Origin: a virus
DNA: 40,439 bases
IMG/VR virus record: IMGVR_UViG_3300033048_000093
Coordinates: 1-40,439 of that record
Direction: 5' to 3' (one strand)
The position numbers were made by a program, and so were the translations under genes. The stretch's first letter is position 1; each line of letters begins with the position of its first letter. Positions 21,480-30,895 of this stretch are shown piece after piece. The notes beneath the pieces are model-generated. The model was not told the origin of the DNA, ran no database searches, and was given only the letters and a program-made list of their open reading frames with translations.

Positions 21480-21972
21480 GTTTAGGTACTCCTTCTAATT
21501 CATCGGAAAAACTAGGAATGCCATTTTGGTTTAAGGGAAGATGCGATTTCCATTCTAGCATTTTATCTTTAACTGAAAAACAGGGACAGTCTTTTGTAAC
21601 CTTAGGTAAATCTCTATGGCCTAAAACTTCTATATCCGGATACTGAATTTCCTTATTACCAATGAACTCTCTTAGGGTTTCATACTGCTCCAGCGTGAAA
21701 TTATCTTCAGACTTACCATCATCCGACATACCACCGGCTAAGCAAACCGCTATGGAGATACTATTATATCCCCTTGCATGGCTGCCAATTAAATCCTCGG
21801 CTCTACCAGGTTCTAAAAAACCATTACGACGAATAAACCAATGATAGCCTATATCACTCCATTTATTATCTTCTACATGCCATTTTCTTACAGTGGCCGC
21901 TTTAATATGCATGCTTGACTTTGTATACGCGCAATGTACTACTAATTTAAGTGTTTCTTTTCTTTGCTTCAT
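21469..21972 (-). CDS. Endolysin: N-acetylmuramoyl-L-alanine amidase
   Basis: A 167-residue amidase of the T7 lysozyme type (Amidase_2). Zinc ligands are His13 (VVHC), His119 (GHRD) and Cys129; the catalytic Tyr43 and Lys127 correspond to T7 Tyr46 and Lys128. The ATG at 21970-21972 is chosen for its AGAGG about nine bases upstream; the frame extends to a TTG at 21999, without a site. There is no signal peptide, so release through a holin is expected. About 35 residues follow the domain (to GVPKHEY). Confidence 0.9.
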   Translation of the reverse strand: MKQRKETLKLVVHCAYTKSSMHIKAATVRKWHVEDNKWSDIGYHWFIRRNGFLEPGRAEDLIGSHARGYNSISIAVCLAGGMSDDGKSEDNFTLEQYETLREFIGNKEIQYPDIEVLGHRDLPKVTKDCPCFSVKDKMLEWKSHLPLNQNGIPSFSDELEGVPKHEY

Positions 21973-22438
21973 GATTAACATCCTCTTTTTTAGAGTCAAC
22001 CTTTGTCCACTCTATATAATAGCTTTGCACGACTAAAACAAGTATTGCTATTGTAACGCTCGTTAAAATAGTTTTACCTTTCTTGCTTAAATTTGACCAA
22101 AATTTCCATACTGGGGCACTTTTTAAAAGTATTTTGTCTTGAGTATCTTGTCTTTTAAACAAGTTGTTAAATTTTAACTTGTTATAATCCTTATTTAGCT
22201 TAAATTCTAAAATATGCTGATCTAAAATCTTTCGAGTAAGATTAGTTTCATCTTTAATTAGCGATATAAGCACACCCACATTTTTATTAGTTTCCTCATT
22301 ATTATCCGCTACTCGGCGGATTTCTACTGACAAATTTTTTAGTATCTGATTTTGATAGGTCGCTTGTTGTTCTTGCAATTGCTTGTGCGTATCTACCCAA
22401 ATTTTGAATACATCTTTTTTTACGAACTGCTCGCTCAT
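21947..22438 (-). CDS. Coiled-coil membrane protein, candidate holin or lysis protein
   Basis: A 163-residue protein with a long helical, coiled-coil-like region (about 10-100) and one C-terminal membrane segment (about 122-142, ILTSVTIAILVLVVQSYYI), ending in a basic tail. GGGG precedes the ATG. Its place next to the endolysin and spanins suggests a lysis role, perhaps a pinholin or a holin partner of XhlA type, but it does not have a standard holin layout. A tail-tip accessory protein is the alternative. It overlaps the amidase gene by 26 bp. Confidence 0.6.
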   Translation of the reverse strand: MSEQFVKKDVFKIWVDTHKQLQEQQATYQNQILKNLSVEIRRVADNNEETNKNVGVLISLIKDETNLTRKILDQHILEFKLNKDYNKLKFNNLFKRQDTQDKILLKSAPVWKFWSNLSKKGKTILTSVTIAILVLVVQSYYIEWTKVDSKKEDVNHEAKKRNT

Positions 22439-22554
22439 GTTTACCCCTTAAAAACCAACCTAATACCCTTAATAAAAAGACTGCAAAATATATGACTTTC
22501 CTTATATACCTTCTTAGCTCCTCTTAAAAGTTTAACCAGTATATGAGTTATTGA

Positions 22555-25500
22555 CTATGGTGTATATGAGCCTGTTAAAAAGTATTGGCTATTACGATCT
22601 ATAATATCTCGATGAATAGCATGATCATAGAATACAAATTCATCCATTTGTGCTTGATACACGGCATTTAACAAAGTTATGTCACCATTTACCGCTGCGC
22701 CAAGATCAGTTCCAGCGGGTTTAAATACCGTTAATACTAATTCATTATTAACAAATAACGATATCTCATCATCATTTATTCTAACAGAATACCAACGCTC
22801 TATATTATCTGCATAGCTCTTATATGCAAAAACCGTTTTTTGAAAAGGTATATTTGCATCAAGATAATATATTCTTAAAAATATCCGATCGGTAACTAAA
22901 TATACCGAAACCGTACCTCTTGCTGTCTCATTATTAACCACATATTTTTCTCCAACTTCGCATACATATTGCACCGTACCAGGTTGTATCGTGCTATCGA
23001 TCGACAAGCCAAATTCTACGGAAAAATTAGCTCGAGTATTTACCAAGGTTTGTGCGCTATTTATGGAGGAAGCATTATTAAGTACCGAAGCACTTCTACC
23101 TAGCCCATCAAAACGTAAAGGATCTTTATTAGATGCTGCTACATCCGTTGTGGCCACCAGAAAATTAGTGGCAGGTACATCCGCATATAATGTGCCAGAT
23201 ACTTCATCTAAGGAAAAATGCATTGTAGCGGATGCATCTGCAATAGCCTCATCTAAATCCGTTGTAGCGCCTAGAACTGGTGGTACTATCGCAGCATCAT
23301 GAGTACATGTTAAAACGATATTATCCGCAGTGTAATCTACGCCATTAATATTAACTACAATTTGCACAGTAGCCGTTAGTGTTCCCGCTCCGGACAAGGA
23401 CTCTTTGGCTAAAAAGAATATTGGTGGATCCCCAGCGTTAATATCATGGTCAACATTCAGTTGACTGCCTTGCAACGCATCACCAGATACTTGTATCACT
23501 TTAACAATATTGGCATCTAAATTTGTAATCATTACCTCAGTTTCATCAAGTGGATTGGTATTACCTAAAAGAGCTTTAAAGGCTGCATTATTGCCTGAAA
23601 ACAAACTCGGCTCAATAACAAAGCCCGCATAAGCCCCCTCAGAGTCATCAGCATGACTATCTGTTAATGCTAGATTAGTTAGCATCTTAACATTAGTCGT
23701 TTGCTCACCCTCCAAATTAGCCGTATCAGAATTAAAATCTGACAATACCTCCGCCGCCGTTTTAGCGCCTATTGCTAGCTTAATATTTGCAACATTTACA
23801 CCGAAGCTACTCGAGCTTACTCTTATCTTATATTCATTAACTCCCAATGGGGCCGGAACAATTAAAATATCATTATTACTTTCAATTACACCTACTATGG
23901 CAACGCCATTAAAATAATACGTTAAGCTTGGAACGTTCGCGTCATACACCACGACTAAACTTGATATACTATTAACAATCACATCTCTATAGGATTGCGA
24001 TCCCCCTGTTCCGCCTGCATAAACTCTCAATTGATTACCCAATTGTGAAATACTTAAAGCAAAATCATCACTTGCCATATCTATAATCTCAAAAGAGAAA
24101 GGACTCTTAGATGCCCAGATCTCAAAGGTCCAAGACTGAAGACCATTTGCATTTATTATTTGCTTTATGTCATCATTTGTTGGTATCTGAATAGTTTCGT
24201 AACTATTTCCCCTTTCTAAGTTACTCTCAGAAAACTTGTAAGCATTTAAATCCAATGATCCGGCTTGAATATTATTTATGGCTTCCCCCACACCGATTGA
24301 TCCTGCAATTGCTCCACCCCAACCTGATCCGCCTAAAGTTGGCCTAACTGAAACTCTAGCCGGTACGAAAATTTTAGATGTAATCAAATCAAGTTTATTT
24401 AAGGTTGTATCATTACCTGGTAAATTAAGAACGGGGATCGTACTAACGCCAACGCCAATAGATTTAGTTTTTATTTGGCTTACACCGCCCTCATTATCCG
24501 TTGTTGTTAATGTCACCAAGTAAACAGCATTAGATCCATAATCATATACAGGATTTTGATCAGTACTTGTATTTGAATCGCCAAAATCCCATAACCAAGA
24601 TGCAATTGTGCCATCACTATCCGTTGATAAATCTGAAAAAGTTACTACCGTGCCTAGTATTACAAAACTAAAATCTGATATTGGTAGCTTATTTACATCG
24701 GTAGCTTCCACGGATTTTATTATCTGCCCCGTATCGCTATCATCATCCGTAACTATCAAAGTTACTTCGTATGTGCCATTAACAGCATACGTATGTACGG
24801 GGTTTTGATCGGTACTGGTATTTGAATCACCAAAATCCCATAACCAAGAGTCAACCGTGCCATCGGCATCAATAGATAAATCGGTAAAAGTTATTTCTCT
24901 ATCATTGGCCACAAAACTAAAGCCAGAAGATGGTGGTGTATTGGGTGCCTCTTTATTTATTGTTCTTTCCCACTTAAATAAACTATCCCCTTGTGAGTTT
25001 TTGGTAAAAGCTACGATTTTTATTTGACTCTGATAAAAACCAAAATGAATAAGTTCATCTTCTAAAGTGTAGATAAAAGGCGAGGTCGCAGGATCCTCAG
25101 TATGCATAATTATATCGTTTGCTTGGCGAATTTCTACAACCGTTATATCACCCGATTCTACCGCATTCTCGGCATCTCCCTGTTTAAACAAACCCATGCT
25201 CGTCCTATCTCTGCCCTTCCAAGTTATGGTTGTGTCTCCCGAAAATATAGCCGGTACTGTTTGCGTGGCATTTATCTGAAAATCTGCAGGGGGATATGGA
25301 AGGCTCTCTCTATTTATAATGGTGTAATCTATGCCCGTTGCATCGTCTAAATCTAATTTTCCCGCCCATGAAGATGTCAATAGTTTAAAGTCAACATTTT
25401 GGTCATTTGCAAAAGCCGTATCTAGATATAGCATTTGGTCCAAGGGCACAACAAGATCCCCAATGCTATGCAAAACAGGTAAAGTATCTAAAAGTGCTCG

Positions 25501-27387
25501 ATGCAATTCATTTGTCGTAAATGTCTCATCTAAATTATCAATTAAATAATCATAAACAAAAATCTCGGTGTTAATCATTATGAAATTTTGGAAAGACTCA
25601 TCCGGAACATTAGCATTGTTAGCGTGGGTAAAATTTTCAGATTTGGTGAAAGTCGCGCCATTGGCTAACAGATAATCCGTATCTAAAGGTATATCCGCGG
25701 TTAATTGACCCGCATCTGGAAAAGCTAAGCCAACAAGTAAACTATCATAACTAGTACCATTATCTAAGCTTCTATAAACATCGTATGAATACTCGGACCC
25801 GGTTGGCCTAACAGGCACCATTGCTATCTGATTTGGCTCTGCAGAGTCTAATAATCGCTTAGGTACCTCAAATATTCCTGAGTCCAGTATGGCCGAGGGG
25901 GGTGTATTTGGGTCTACCCAAACCGAGCTCGCCGGGTTTGGGAAAATGTTGTCACCCAAAGAGAATACATCTTCAACAAAAGTCACAACGATATGTCGCT
26001 TTAATAAAGATCCATATTCAATACCCGTTACCCTTGCGGCCAAATTAACAATTTTGTACTCGGCATAATTTAGTTTAATGATCGAACCAACTTTAGTTCC
26101 CCAAGCGGAACGGTCTAAAATAACCTGACCTGACCGAAGGGGATTACTAACTATTTGCAATTCAAGAAAAGCTCGTTTTTGGGCAGTCTCCGGATTTGTA
26201 AACATAGTCAAATCCAAGCTCATAGTGGATATATTTTCTTGTGCGTATAAATTCCCGCTATTTTGTATGGCAATAGGTTGGTTTACATCCTTACTTCCTA
26301 TTTGAGTATAGGTAGCAATTACTTCATTTGTTAAAGTGTCCTCTGCATTGGTAGAGAAATTGTTAAATCCAATGATTGAGGCTTCATCATAAGCGGGTAC
26401 TAAATTAATATCATAATCGTTGCGAAGTAAAACTAACTGAAGTAATCCGGTAATAGGATCTTCTATTAACTTTGATTGAGTGTGTTCTTCAATATCCGAT
26501 ATTATGTCATCTATAATACTGTCTTGTTGCCATTGAAAAGATATTCCCATCCCTTCGGTATGAAATGTTTCAGCCGCAACTAAAAGGTTAGGCAAATCAA
26601 AATCAACATCGATTAAATACGGCGCAGTCGGTACACCAGGTAAATTGATATGCTTGCCTGTTAAAATCTCATATATAACTTCCGCTGGATTTGCCGTACC
26701 GTCAATATCCTCAAAAGCACTACCTAAATAATTAGGCAATCTTGTAACCCTAACTTTAATCGCACTTATATTTTCAGACTCGCCTAACAAACCTGACTTT
26801 CCGGTAAAATTTCCGCTTGGTCCTTTCCAAATTAATTTAGCTAAGCCTTGATGTCGATATCCATCTTGTACATGCGCTGTCATATATTCATCTGCGGGCT
26901 GAGTTTGATGTCCCGGATAAAATATACAAGATGCATAAACACCACCACCGTTTTCTTTACCACCAAAAAGCTCGGGGGAACTAACTAAAAAAGGCGTACC
27001 CGCAGTGCTTGCAAAAACATTACCCGAAAAAGCTAGTTCTTCGCCAAAATAAATCTCGGTTAATTTATCAATGTCACCCCAAGCTAATGAAAGTTCTAAA
27101 CCTAATCTGTATTCAAATCCTACGGGAAGTTGTGAAGAACTAAACAAGCCTGACTTAACTCTTTTAGTTAAAGTAGTCACAACTAGATCGCCATACCATA
27201 TTACATTTGGCGCAGATATTAAAACATTACCACAAACATATGGTATCGCTCTATCGGCGGATACCGTAGGGAAATTAAAAGCATCTAAGCCTTTTGCTTT
27301 TAAATTTGTCTTCGGCTTTTTAGCTGTCAACTCTGCAACAACAATAGCTATTAGTATTTGAATAATTAGTTGTATAACAAAATTCAT
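22555..27387 (-). CDS. Central tail tip / fibre protein with PKD and LamG-like domains
   Basis: A 1610-residue tail-tip protein. Residues 1-500 resemble the hub part of J-type tip proteins (Phage-tail_3-like; a hydrophobic N-terminus, then FPTVSADRAIPYVCGN and a TEIYFGEELAF block). About 500-800 look like FnIII-type connectors. About 817-982 are two PKD domains, each with WLWDFGDSNTSTDQNPV in identical form. The C-terminus has two lectin-like (LamG/concanavalin) regions, about 1080-1210 and 1385-1602. PKD and LamG-like units suggest binding of host surface sugars. It is the last tail gene before lysis. Confidence 0.85.
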   Translation of the reverse strand: MNFVIQLIIQILIAIVVAELTAKKPKTNLKAKGLDAFNFPTVSADRAIPYVCGNVLISAPNVIWYGDLVVTTLTKRVKSGLFSSSQLPVGFEYRLGLELSLAWGDIDKLTEIYFGEELAFSGNVFASTAGTPFLVSSPELFGGKENGGGVYASCIFYPGHQTQPADEYMTAHVQDGYRHQGLAKLIWKGPSGNFTGKSGLLGESENISAIKVRVTRLPNYLGSAFEDIDGTANPAEVIYEILTGKHINLPGVPTAPYLIDVDFDLPNLLVAAETFHTEGMGISFQWQQDSIIDDIISDIEEHTQSKLIEDPITGLLQLVLLRNDYDINLVPAYDEASIIGFNNFSTNAEDTLTNEVIATYTQIGSKDVNQPIAIQNSGNLYAQENISTMSLDLTMFTNPETAQKRAFLELQIVSNPLRSGQVILDRSAWGTKVGSIIKLNYAEYKIVNLAARVTGIEYGSLLKRHIVVTFVEDVFSLGDNIFPNPASSVWVDPNTPPSAILDSGIFEVPKRLLDSAEPNQIAMVPVRPTGSEYSYDVYRSLDNGTSYDSLLVGLAFPDAGQLTADIPLDTDYLLANGATFTKSENFTHANNANVPDESFQNFIMINTEIFVYDYLIDNLDETFTTNELHRALLDTLPVLHSIGDLVVPLDQMLYLDTAFANDQNVDFKLLTSSWAGKLDLDDATGIDYTIINRESLPYPPADFQINATQTVPAIFSGDTTITWKGRDRTSMGLFKQGDAENAVESGDITVVEIRQANDIIMHTEDPATSPFIYTLEDELIHFGFYQSQIKIVAFTKNSQGDSLFKWERTINKEAPNTPPSSGFSFVANDREITFTDLSIDADGTVDSWLWDFGDSNTSTDQNPVHTYAVNGTYEVTLIVTDDDSDTGQIIKSVEATDVNKLPISDFSFVILGTVVTFSDLSTDSDGTIASWLWDFGDSNTSTDQNPVYDYGSNAVYLVTLTTTDNEGGVSQIKTKSIGVGVSTIPVLNLPGNDTTLNKLDLITSKIFVPARVSVRPTLGGSGWGGAIAGSIGVGEAINNIQAGSLDLNAYKFSESNLERGNSYETIQIPTNDDIKQIINANGLQSWTFEIWASKSPFSFEIIDMASDDFALSISQLGNQLRVYAGGTGGSQSYRDVIVNSISSLVVVYDANVPSLTYYFNGVAIVGVIESNNDILIVPAPLGVNEYKIRVSSSSFGVNVANIKLAIGAKTAAEVLSDFNSDTANLEGEQTTNVKMLTNLALTDSHADDSEGAYAGFVIEPSLFSGNNAAFKALLGNTNPLDETEVMITNLDANIVKVIQVSGDALQGSQLNVDHDINAGDPPIFFLAKESLSGAGTLTATVQIVVNINGVDYTADNIVLTCTHDAAIVPPVLGATTDLDEAIADASATMHFSLDEVSGTLYADVPATNFLVATTDVAASNKDPLRFDGLGRSASVLNNASSINSAQTLVNTRANFSVEFGLSIDSTIQPGTVQYVCEVGEKYVVNNETARGTVSVYLVTDRIFLRIYYLDANIPFQKTVFAYKSYADNIERWYSVRINDDEISLFVNNELVLTVFKPAGTDLGAAVNGDITLLNAVYQAQMDEFVFYDHAIHRDIIDRNSQYFLTGSYTP

Positions 27388-27404
27388 GAATAATCCTTTT
27401 GATT

Positions 27405-28274
27405 TTAATCGAACCGGGTGCCGCGCAAGTTAAATGGGCTTTGCTCTCTACTACTACTGCTTGATCCACTCGACCTTGCGGAGAGTCCACTAAAAGGATT
27501 CCGTTTAGGTATTGTCTTAAAACTAAGATGATTATCAAAATTCCCTAGAGCCTTGCAACGTGTTACCGTTTTATCACAACCCGAAGCCACTTTTAGAATA
27601 TCACCAATGCCTAAACCTGGTATTCCTCTATGCAACGTAATAGCATTTGCATCATGTGCTAATATCATTCGATAGTAAGTGTTATTAAAAACTGCCACGC
27701 CGCCAATCAAATCACCTGCGGGTAACAAACCAAATTCTGGAGCAACTATATTTGAACCCGTTACATCTTGTACTACACCATCTACAGAATTAGCATTAAT
27801 ATCTAAATTACATCCACCTCTATAAACGCTGTGATTACAATTTGCGCCATATCGATACGTTAGCCCTCCACGATTTATAATTGATATGTTCTGCTCATGT
27901 GAGATACTTGCTTTATGACCTTCTATTCGATTAACATTTGTGACTTTACCTTTCCAAAGTATTCTATATTCGGGCTCATCTAAATGACCCAAAAATATAG
28001 TTAATCGCATTGATGTATGTGGTGCATCATTTAAAAATATTTTAGCAATTTCAAAATCTACATCCGTTGTTATTGACAAAGGTGATCCACGTTTATCCGC
28101 TGCTGCTTCAATACTACTAGACTCTAAAACTTCATTTGGCGAGTAAACCACGCCATCTTTAACAATTTCACTATCCGCAGTTGTGTACGGGTATTTAACC
28201 ACGCCGACTTCATATAAAAATAGTAATACCGGTATAGCGTCTTCCTCCGATATTTCAATTACATCAATGCTCAT
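27405..28274 (-). CDS. DUF2163-like tail hub protein
   Basis: A 289-residue tail-tip protein of the BR0599/DUF2163 type. The C-terminal half has four cysteines (146, 155, 233, 240) in YRYGANCNHSVYRGGCNLDI and SGCDKTVTRCKALGN, followed by the typical NFDNHLSFKTIPKRNP ending. The pattern recalls lambda gpL, whose C-terminal cysteines bind an iron-sulphur cluster; that is inferred for this protein. It lies directly before the central fibre gene and meets the upstream gene in a TAATG junction. Confidence 0.8.
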   Translation of the reverse strand: MSIDVIEISEEDAIPVLLFLYEVGVVKYPYTTADSEIVKDGVVYSPNEVLESSSIEAAADKRGSPLSITTDVDFEIAKIFLNDAPHTSMRLTIFLGHLDEPEYRILWKGKVTNVNRIEGHKASISHEQNISIINRGGLTYRYGANCNHSVYRGGCNLDINANSVDGVVQDVTGSNIVAPEFGLLPAGDLIGGVAVFNNTYYRMILAHDANAITLHRGIPGLGIGDILKVASGCDKTVTRCKALGNFDNHLSFKTIPKRNPFSGLSARSSGSSSSSREQSPFNLRGTRFD

Positions 28275-29950
28275 TATTCGTGCTCCTTGATCGCAGAAAA
28301 ACTTAAAGTAACCTCTGCTACTCCCGCAGACAAGTATTTAAATTCAACTTTATCCGATACTAATCTTGCATACATTAGTATGCTCATTAGTTTAATATTT
28401 TCTAAAGGTATTTCATTTGCTATCGAAGTAGAAAAAGATAATCTTTGCGTACCATTTCCTAAATTAGTGTTAGCAATTATTTCTAAAGTAAAATATGTGC
28501 CATCATATGTTTCCAAATATAATCGTTTTCTGGCTCCATGCTCATCAACGTAATCTCGATAAAAATTGTCTTTAACATCAATAGTAGACGAGCTTGCTGT
28601 GATCCCAGAAACCGGCTGAAAATCATTATCATAGGTAGGCACGTAGCAAGCTTTTAGTTTTCCTTTTCGGCGTTCTATAAATTCTTTAAATAGCTTAATC
28701 TCTGCTCTATCTTTAAGTAAATACGTATGTGCTTTAGTTTGCGGCGAAAAGCTCATTAGTGGAAAAGTCCTTAGCCCACCCGTTAAGCTATCCACTTTAT
28801 CAACTAACGCCGTGCTTGCATTTTTTCTTGCAGACTTCCAATTTATTTTAGTTATCCATAGCTCTTTTAGATTGTAAATAAGGGGTGCTGCCACGCCTTC
28901 ATAATTTGTTTTAGTCGAAATAGGATCACACTCAAAAAAAGGCGAAACTTGAGATACGCTGTCCGTGTGTTGTGATAATGTTTGATTTAAATTTAACCTT
29001 GCAGTATTCATTGCAACTATTTTTGTACCAACGGGCCAGTTATAAATAGTGCCATTTGTTAGCACAATATCTTTCCCTATTATGGTTAAAATCTCAAGCA
29101 TCTCAAAAACATCTATAGTCTTATAAAAAGCTATCAACATACCCGCATGATATGATAATTCATCACTCTCAATTGTTAAGTTTATTTCACCTATATTCAC
29201 CTCCGTTGTGGTTTCTGTTTGTTCCGACCATAGAGGCACCGCAAATAATCTTGAATGCCAACCATGTAATATGTTATTCAAACCTGCTTGAGAATTATTT
29301 GAAACAATTGAATTAAACTTAATATTTTTTCTGGGCTTAAATCTTAATCTAGCTCTCTGCTCTGTGTCATCTTTTTTTCTTATAACCGAAGTTAAATAAC
29401 TCCATGTTTCAATAAATATATACCGCCAATTATGAGCATAGAAAAAGGCAGATATTCTATTTCCCGTAATTGGCAAAGAAAAAATATCCGTATCTATCGT
29501 CCAATTTAAAGTTGCATTTACCGTTGCTTCACCGCTTGGCTCAATTTTAATAATGTACTCAAGTATTTCTAAAGGCAGAATTGTCGCTACTGGACTCTTA
29601 GGCTCTATGATACTCATGCCATTTGTGTTGTTTGCTGTAAAGGCATTTAAAGTTTTGTTTATCTTATAGGCATTCCAAAGCAATACCGTTCGTGTTTGTG
29701 AAGATGCCACATTTCCTAGTTCTAGCTTTTCCGGAACCAAATGGATCTTATTATAAAACAAATCATAATAACTTTTTGATTCAACTCCCGTTAAATTACT
29801 AACTGCGGAGGCACGAGGCAAACTACTGGCAAACGTTCCCGCTAGCGCATTAGCATATCCGCTTACTTTTCCCGCGTGTAAGGGCGCGATAACCAGTACC
29901 GTTTGGACAGCCGAATTAAAATATCTAAATTCCTCAGAAATTACCGGCAT
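28274..29950 (-). CDS. Distal tail structural protein
   Basis: A 558-residue protein, probably a distal-tail or tip component, because it lies between the tape-measure side genes and the DUF2163 hub, the place of lambda gpM/gpL-type and other Dit-type genes. It is mostly beta-rich. A repeat-like feature is a pair of WSYLTSVIRK / WHSRLFAVPLWSEQTE blocks, and a later LRTFPLMSFSPQTKAHTYLL then YVPTYDNDFQPVSG, which recalls tail proteins of other siphoviruses. No enzyme motif. GGAAAA precedes the ATG. Confidence 0.65.
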   Translation of the reverse strand: MPVISEEFRYFNSAVQTVLVIAPLHAGKVSGYANALAGTFASSLPRASAVSNLTGVESKSYYDLFYNKIHLVPEKLELGNVASSQTRTVLLWNAYKINKTLNAFTANNTNGMSIIEPKSPVATILPLEILEYIIKIEPSGEATVNATLNWTIDTDIFSLPITGNRISAFFYAHNWRYIFIETWSYLTSVIRKKDDTEQRARLRFKPRKNIKFNSIVSNNSQAGLNNILHGWHSRLFAVPLWSEQTETTTEVNIGEINLTIESDELSYHAGMLIAFYKTIDVFEMLEILTIIGKDIVLTNGTIYNWPVGTKIVAMNTARLNLNQTLSQHTDSVSQVSPFFECDPISTKTNYEGVAAPLIYNLKELWITKINWKSARKNASTALVDKVDSLTGGLRTFPLMSFSPQTKAHTYLLKDRAEIKLFKEFIERRKGKLKACYVPTYDNDFQPVSGITASSSTIDVKDNFYRDYVDEHGARKRLYLETYDGTYFTLEIIANTNLGNGTQRLSFSTSIANEIPLENIKLMSILMYARLVSDKVEFKYLSAGVAEVTLSFSAIKEHE

Positions 29951-29962
29951 ATCTAGATTTTC

Positions 29963-30892
29963 CTAAATAACTTTTTTAATAGCATAACCATAATTACCCG
30001 AATTATAAGTGTCATCTCTTAAGCTAGGATCTTTTTTAGCTATTACCGGAAACACAATCCAATCCGTGTCAACCACATCCAAAGGATTTAAAAATTCAAT
30101 GTTTACCGACCTTGTAAAAGGTATATATCCCATGATCTCTTTTAAACCCGCCGTGCCCTTAGAAACATAAAGCTCTAAAGGTGTTGATATAACTTTTAGT
30201 GTTTGAGAAGTAGGCGTAACTTTGTGAAAGACATACATGTTTCCAATGCTTGAACTTGAATCCTCAATGCCACTTCCCGATAAAACCATATCCACCGAAC
30301 TTGAGCTAGACGACTGCGAAACATATGTATTAGTCAAATCTCTATCATAGTTCAAGTGCATACTAGATGGATGGGCTGAATTATAGCCATGTGCTAATTT
30401 TGAGTGGCTTGATATCGAACTTGGAACATCAATCTGTGACGCGACAATACTCCAATAAACCGTGTCTATATATGCCCCGCCCGTCCAAGTACCATATTTA
30501 GCAATCTCCCCAAAACATAGATGCCGGTACACGCCACTTTGATCTTCTATAACTGCATGAACAAAATCTTGATCATAAAAGATATGATAAGAGGGGAAAG
30601 CCCCCGCAGACAAATCTTGTATCTGACAGCGCCCATTAGAACTTATCCCTTCCTCCGTCTCATCCGTTTGAGATCCTTTCGCTACCGCAGAATATGAAGA
30701 AGATAAGGTTAAAAATATAGAGACTGCGCTGGCATAAATATTATAATTAAAGCCATTCTTTTCAAAATTTAAACGCTCATATTCACCATCATTATCTTGT
30801 CTGTTAATCGTATACCCGGCTGTAACTAAAAACGTGGATAATATTTGTAAAAAATTTGACGCACTAGTTGCGGTACCTGTTTGATATGACAT
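29963..30892 (-). CDS. Tail-associated structural protein (paralogue 1)
   Basis: A 309-residue protein beginning MSYQTGTATSASNFLQILST. The N-terminus matches in pattern the next gene upstream (STETGTAADSNALFALFRTF), and both have similar size, so they look like old paralogues. It is Ser- and Gly-rich (SQSSSSSSVDM) and beta-predicted. Location between the tape-measure protein and the tip proteins marks it as a virion component, possibly tip decoration. GGAGT precedes the ATG. Confidence 0.65.
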   Translation of the reverse strand: MSYQTGTATSASNFLQILSTFLVTAGYTINRQDNDGEYERLNFEKNGFNYNIYASAVSIFLTLSSSYSAVAKGSQTDETEEGISSNGRCQIQDLSAGAFPSYHIFYDQDFVHAVIEDQSGVYRHLCFGEIAKYGTWTGGAYIDTVYWSIVASQIDVPSSISSHSKLAHGYNSAHPSSMHLNYDRDLTNTYVSQSSSSSSVDMVLSGSGIEDSSSSIGNMYVFHKVTPTSQTLKVISTPLELYVSKGTAGLKEIMGYIPFTRSVNIEFLNPLDVVDTDWIVFPVIAKKDPSLRDDTYNSGNYGYAIKKVI

Positions 30893-30895
30893 TAT

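Noticed and set aside
22439-22554. Promoter for the lysis genes in the gap before the fibre gene
   Set aside because: TTGCAG and TATTAG are only 15 bp apart and other hexamers are poor; not convincing in such AT-rich sequence.
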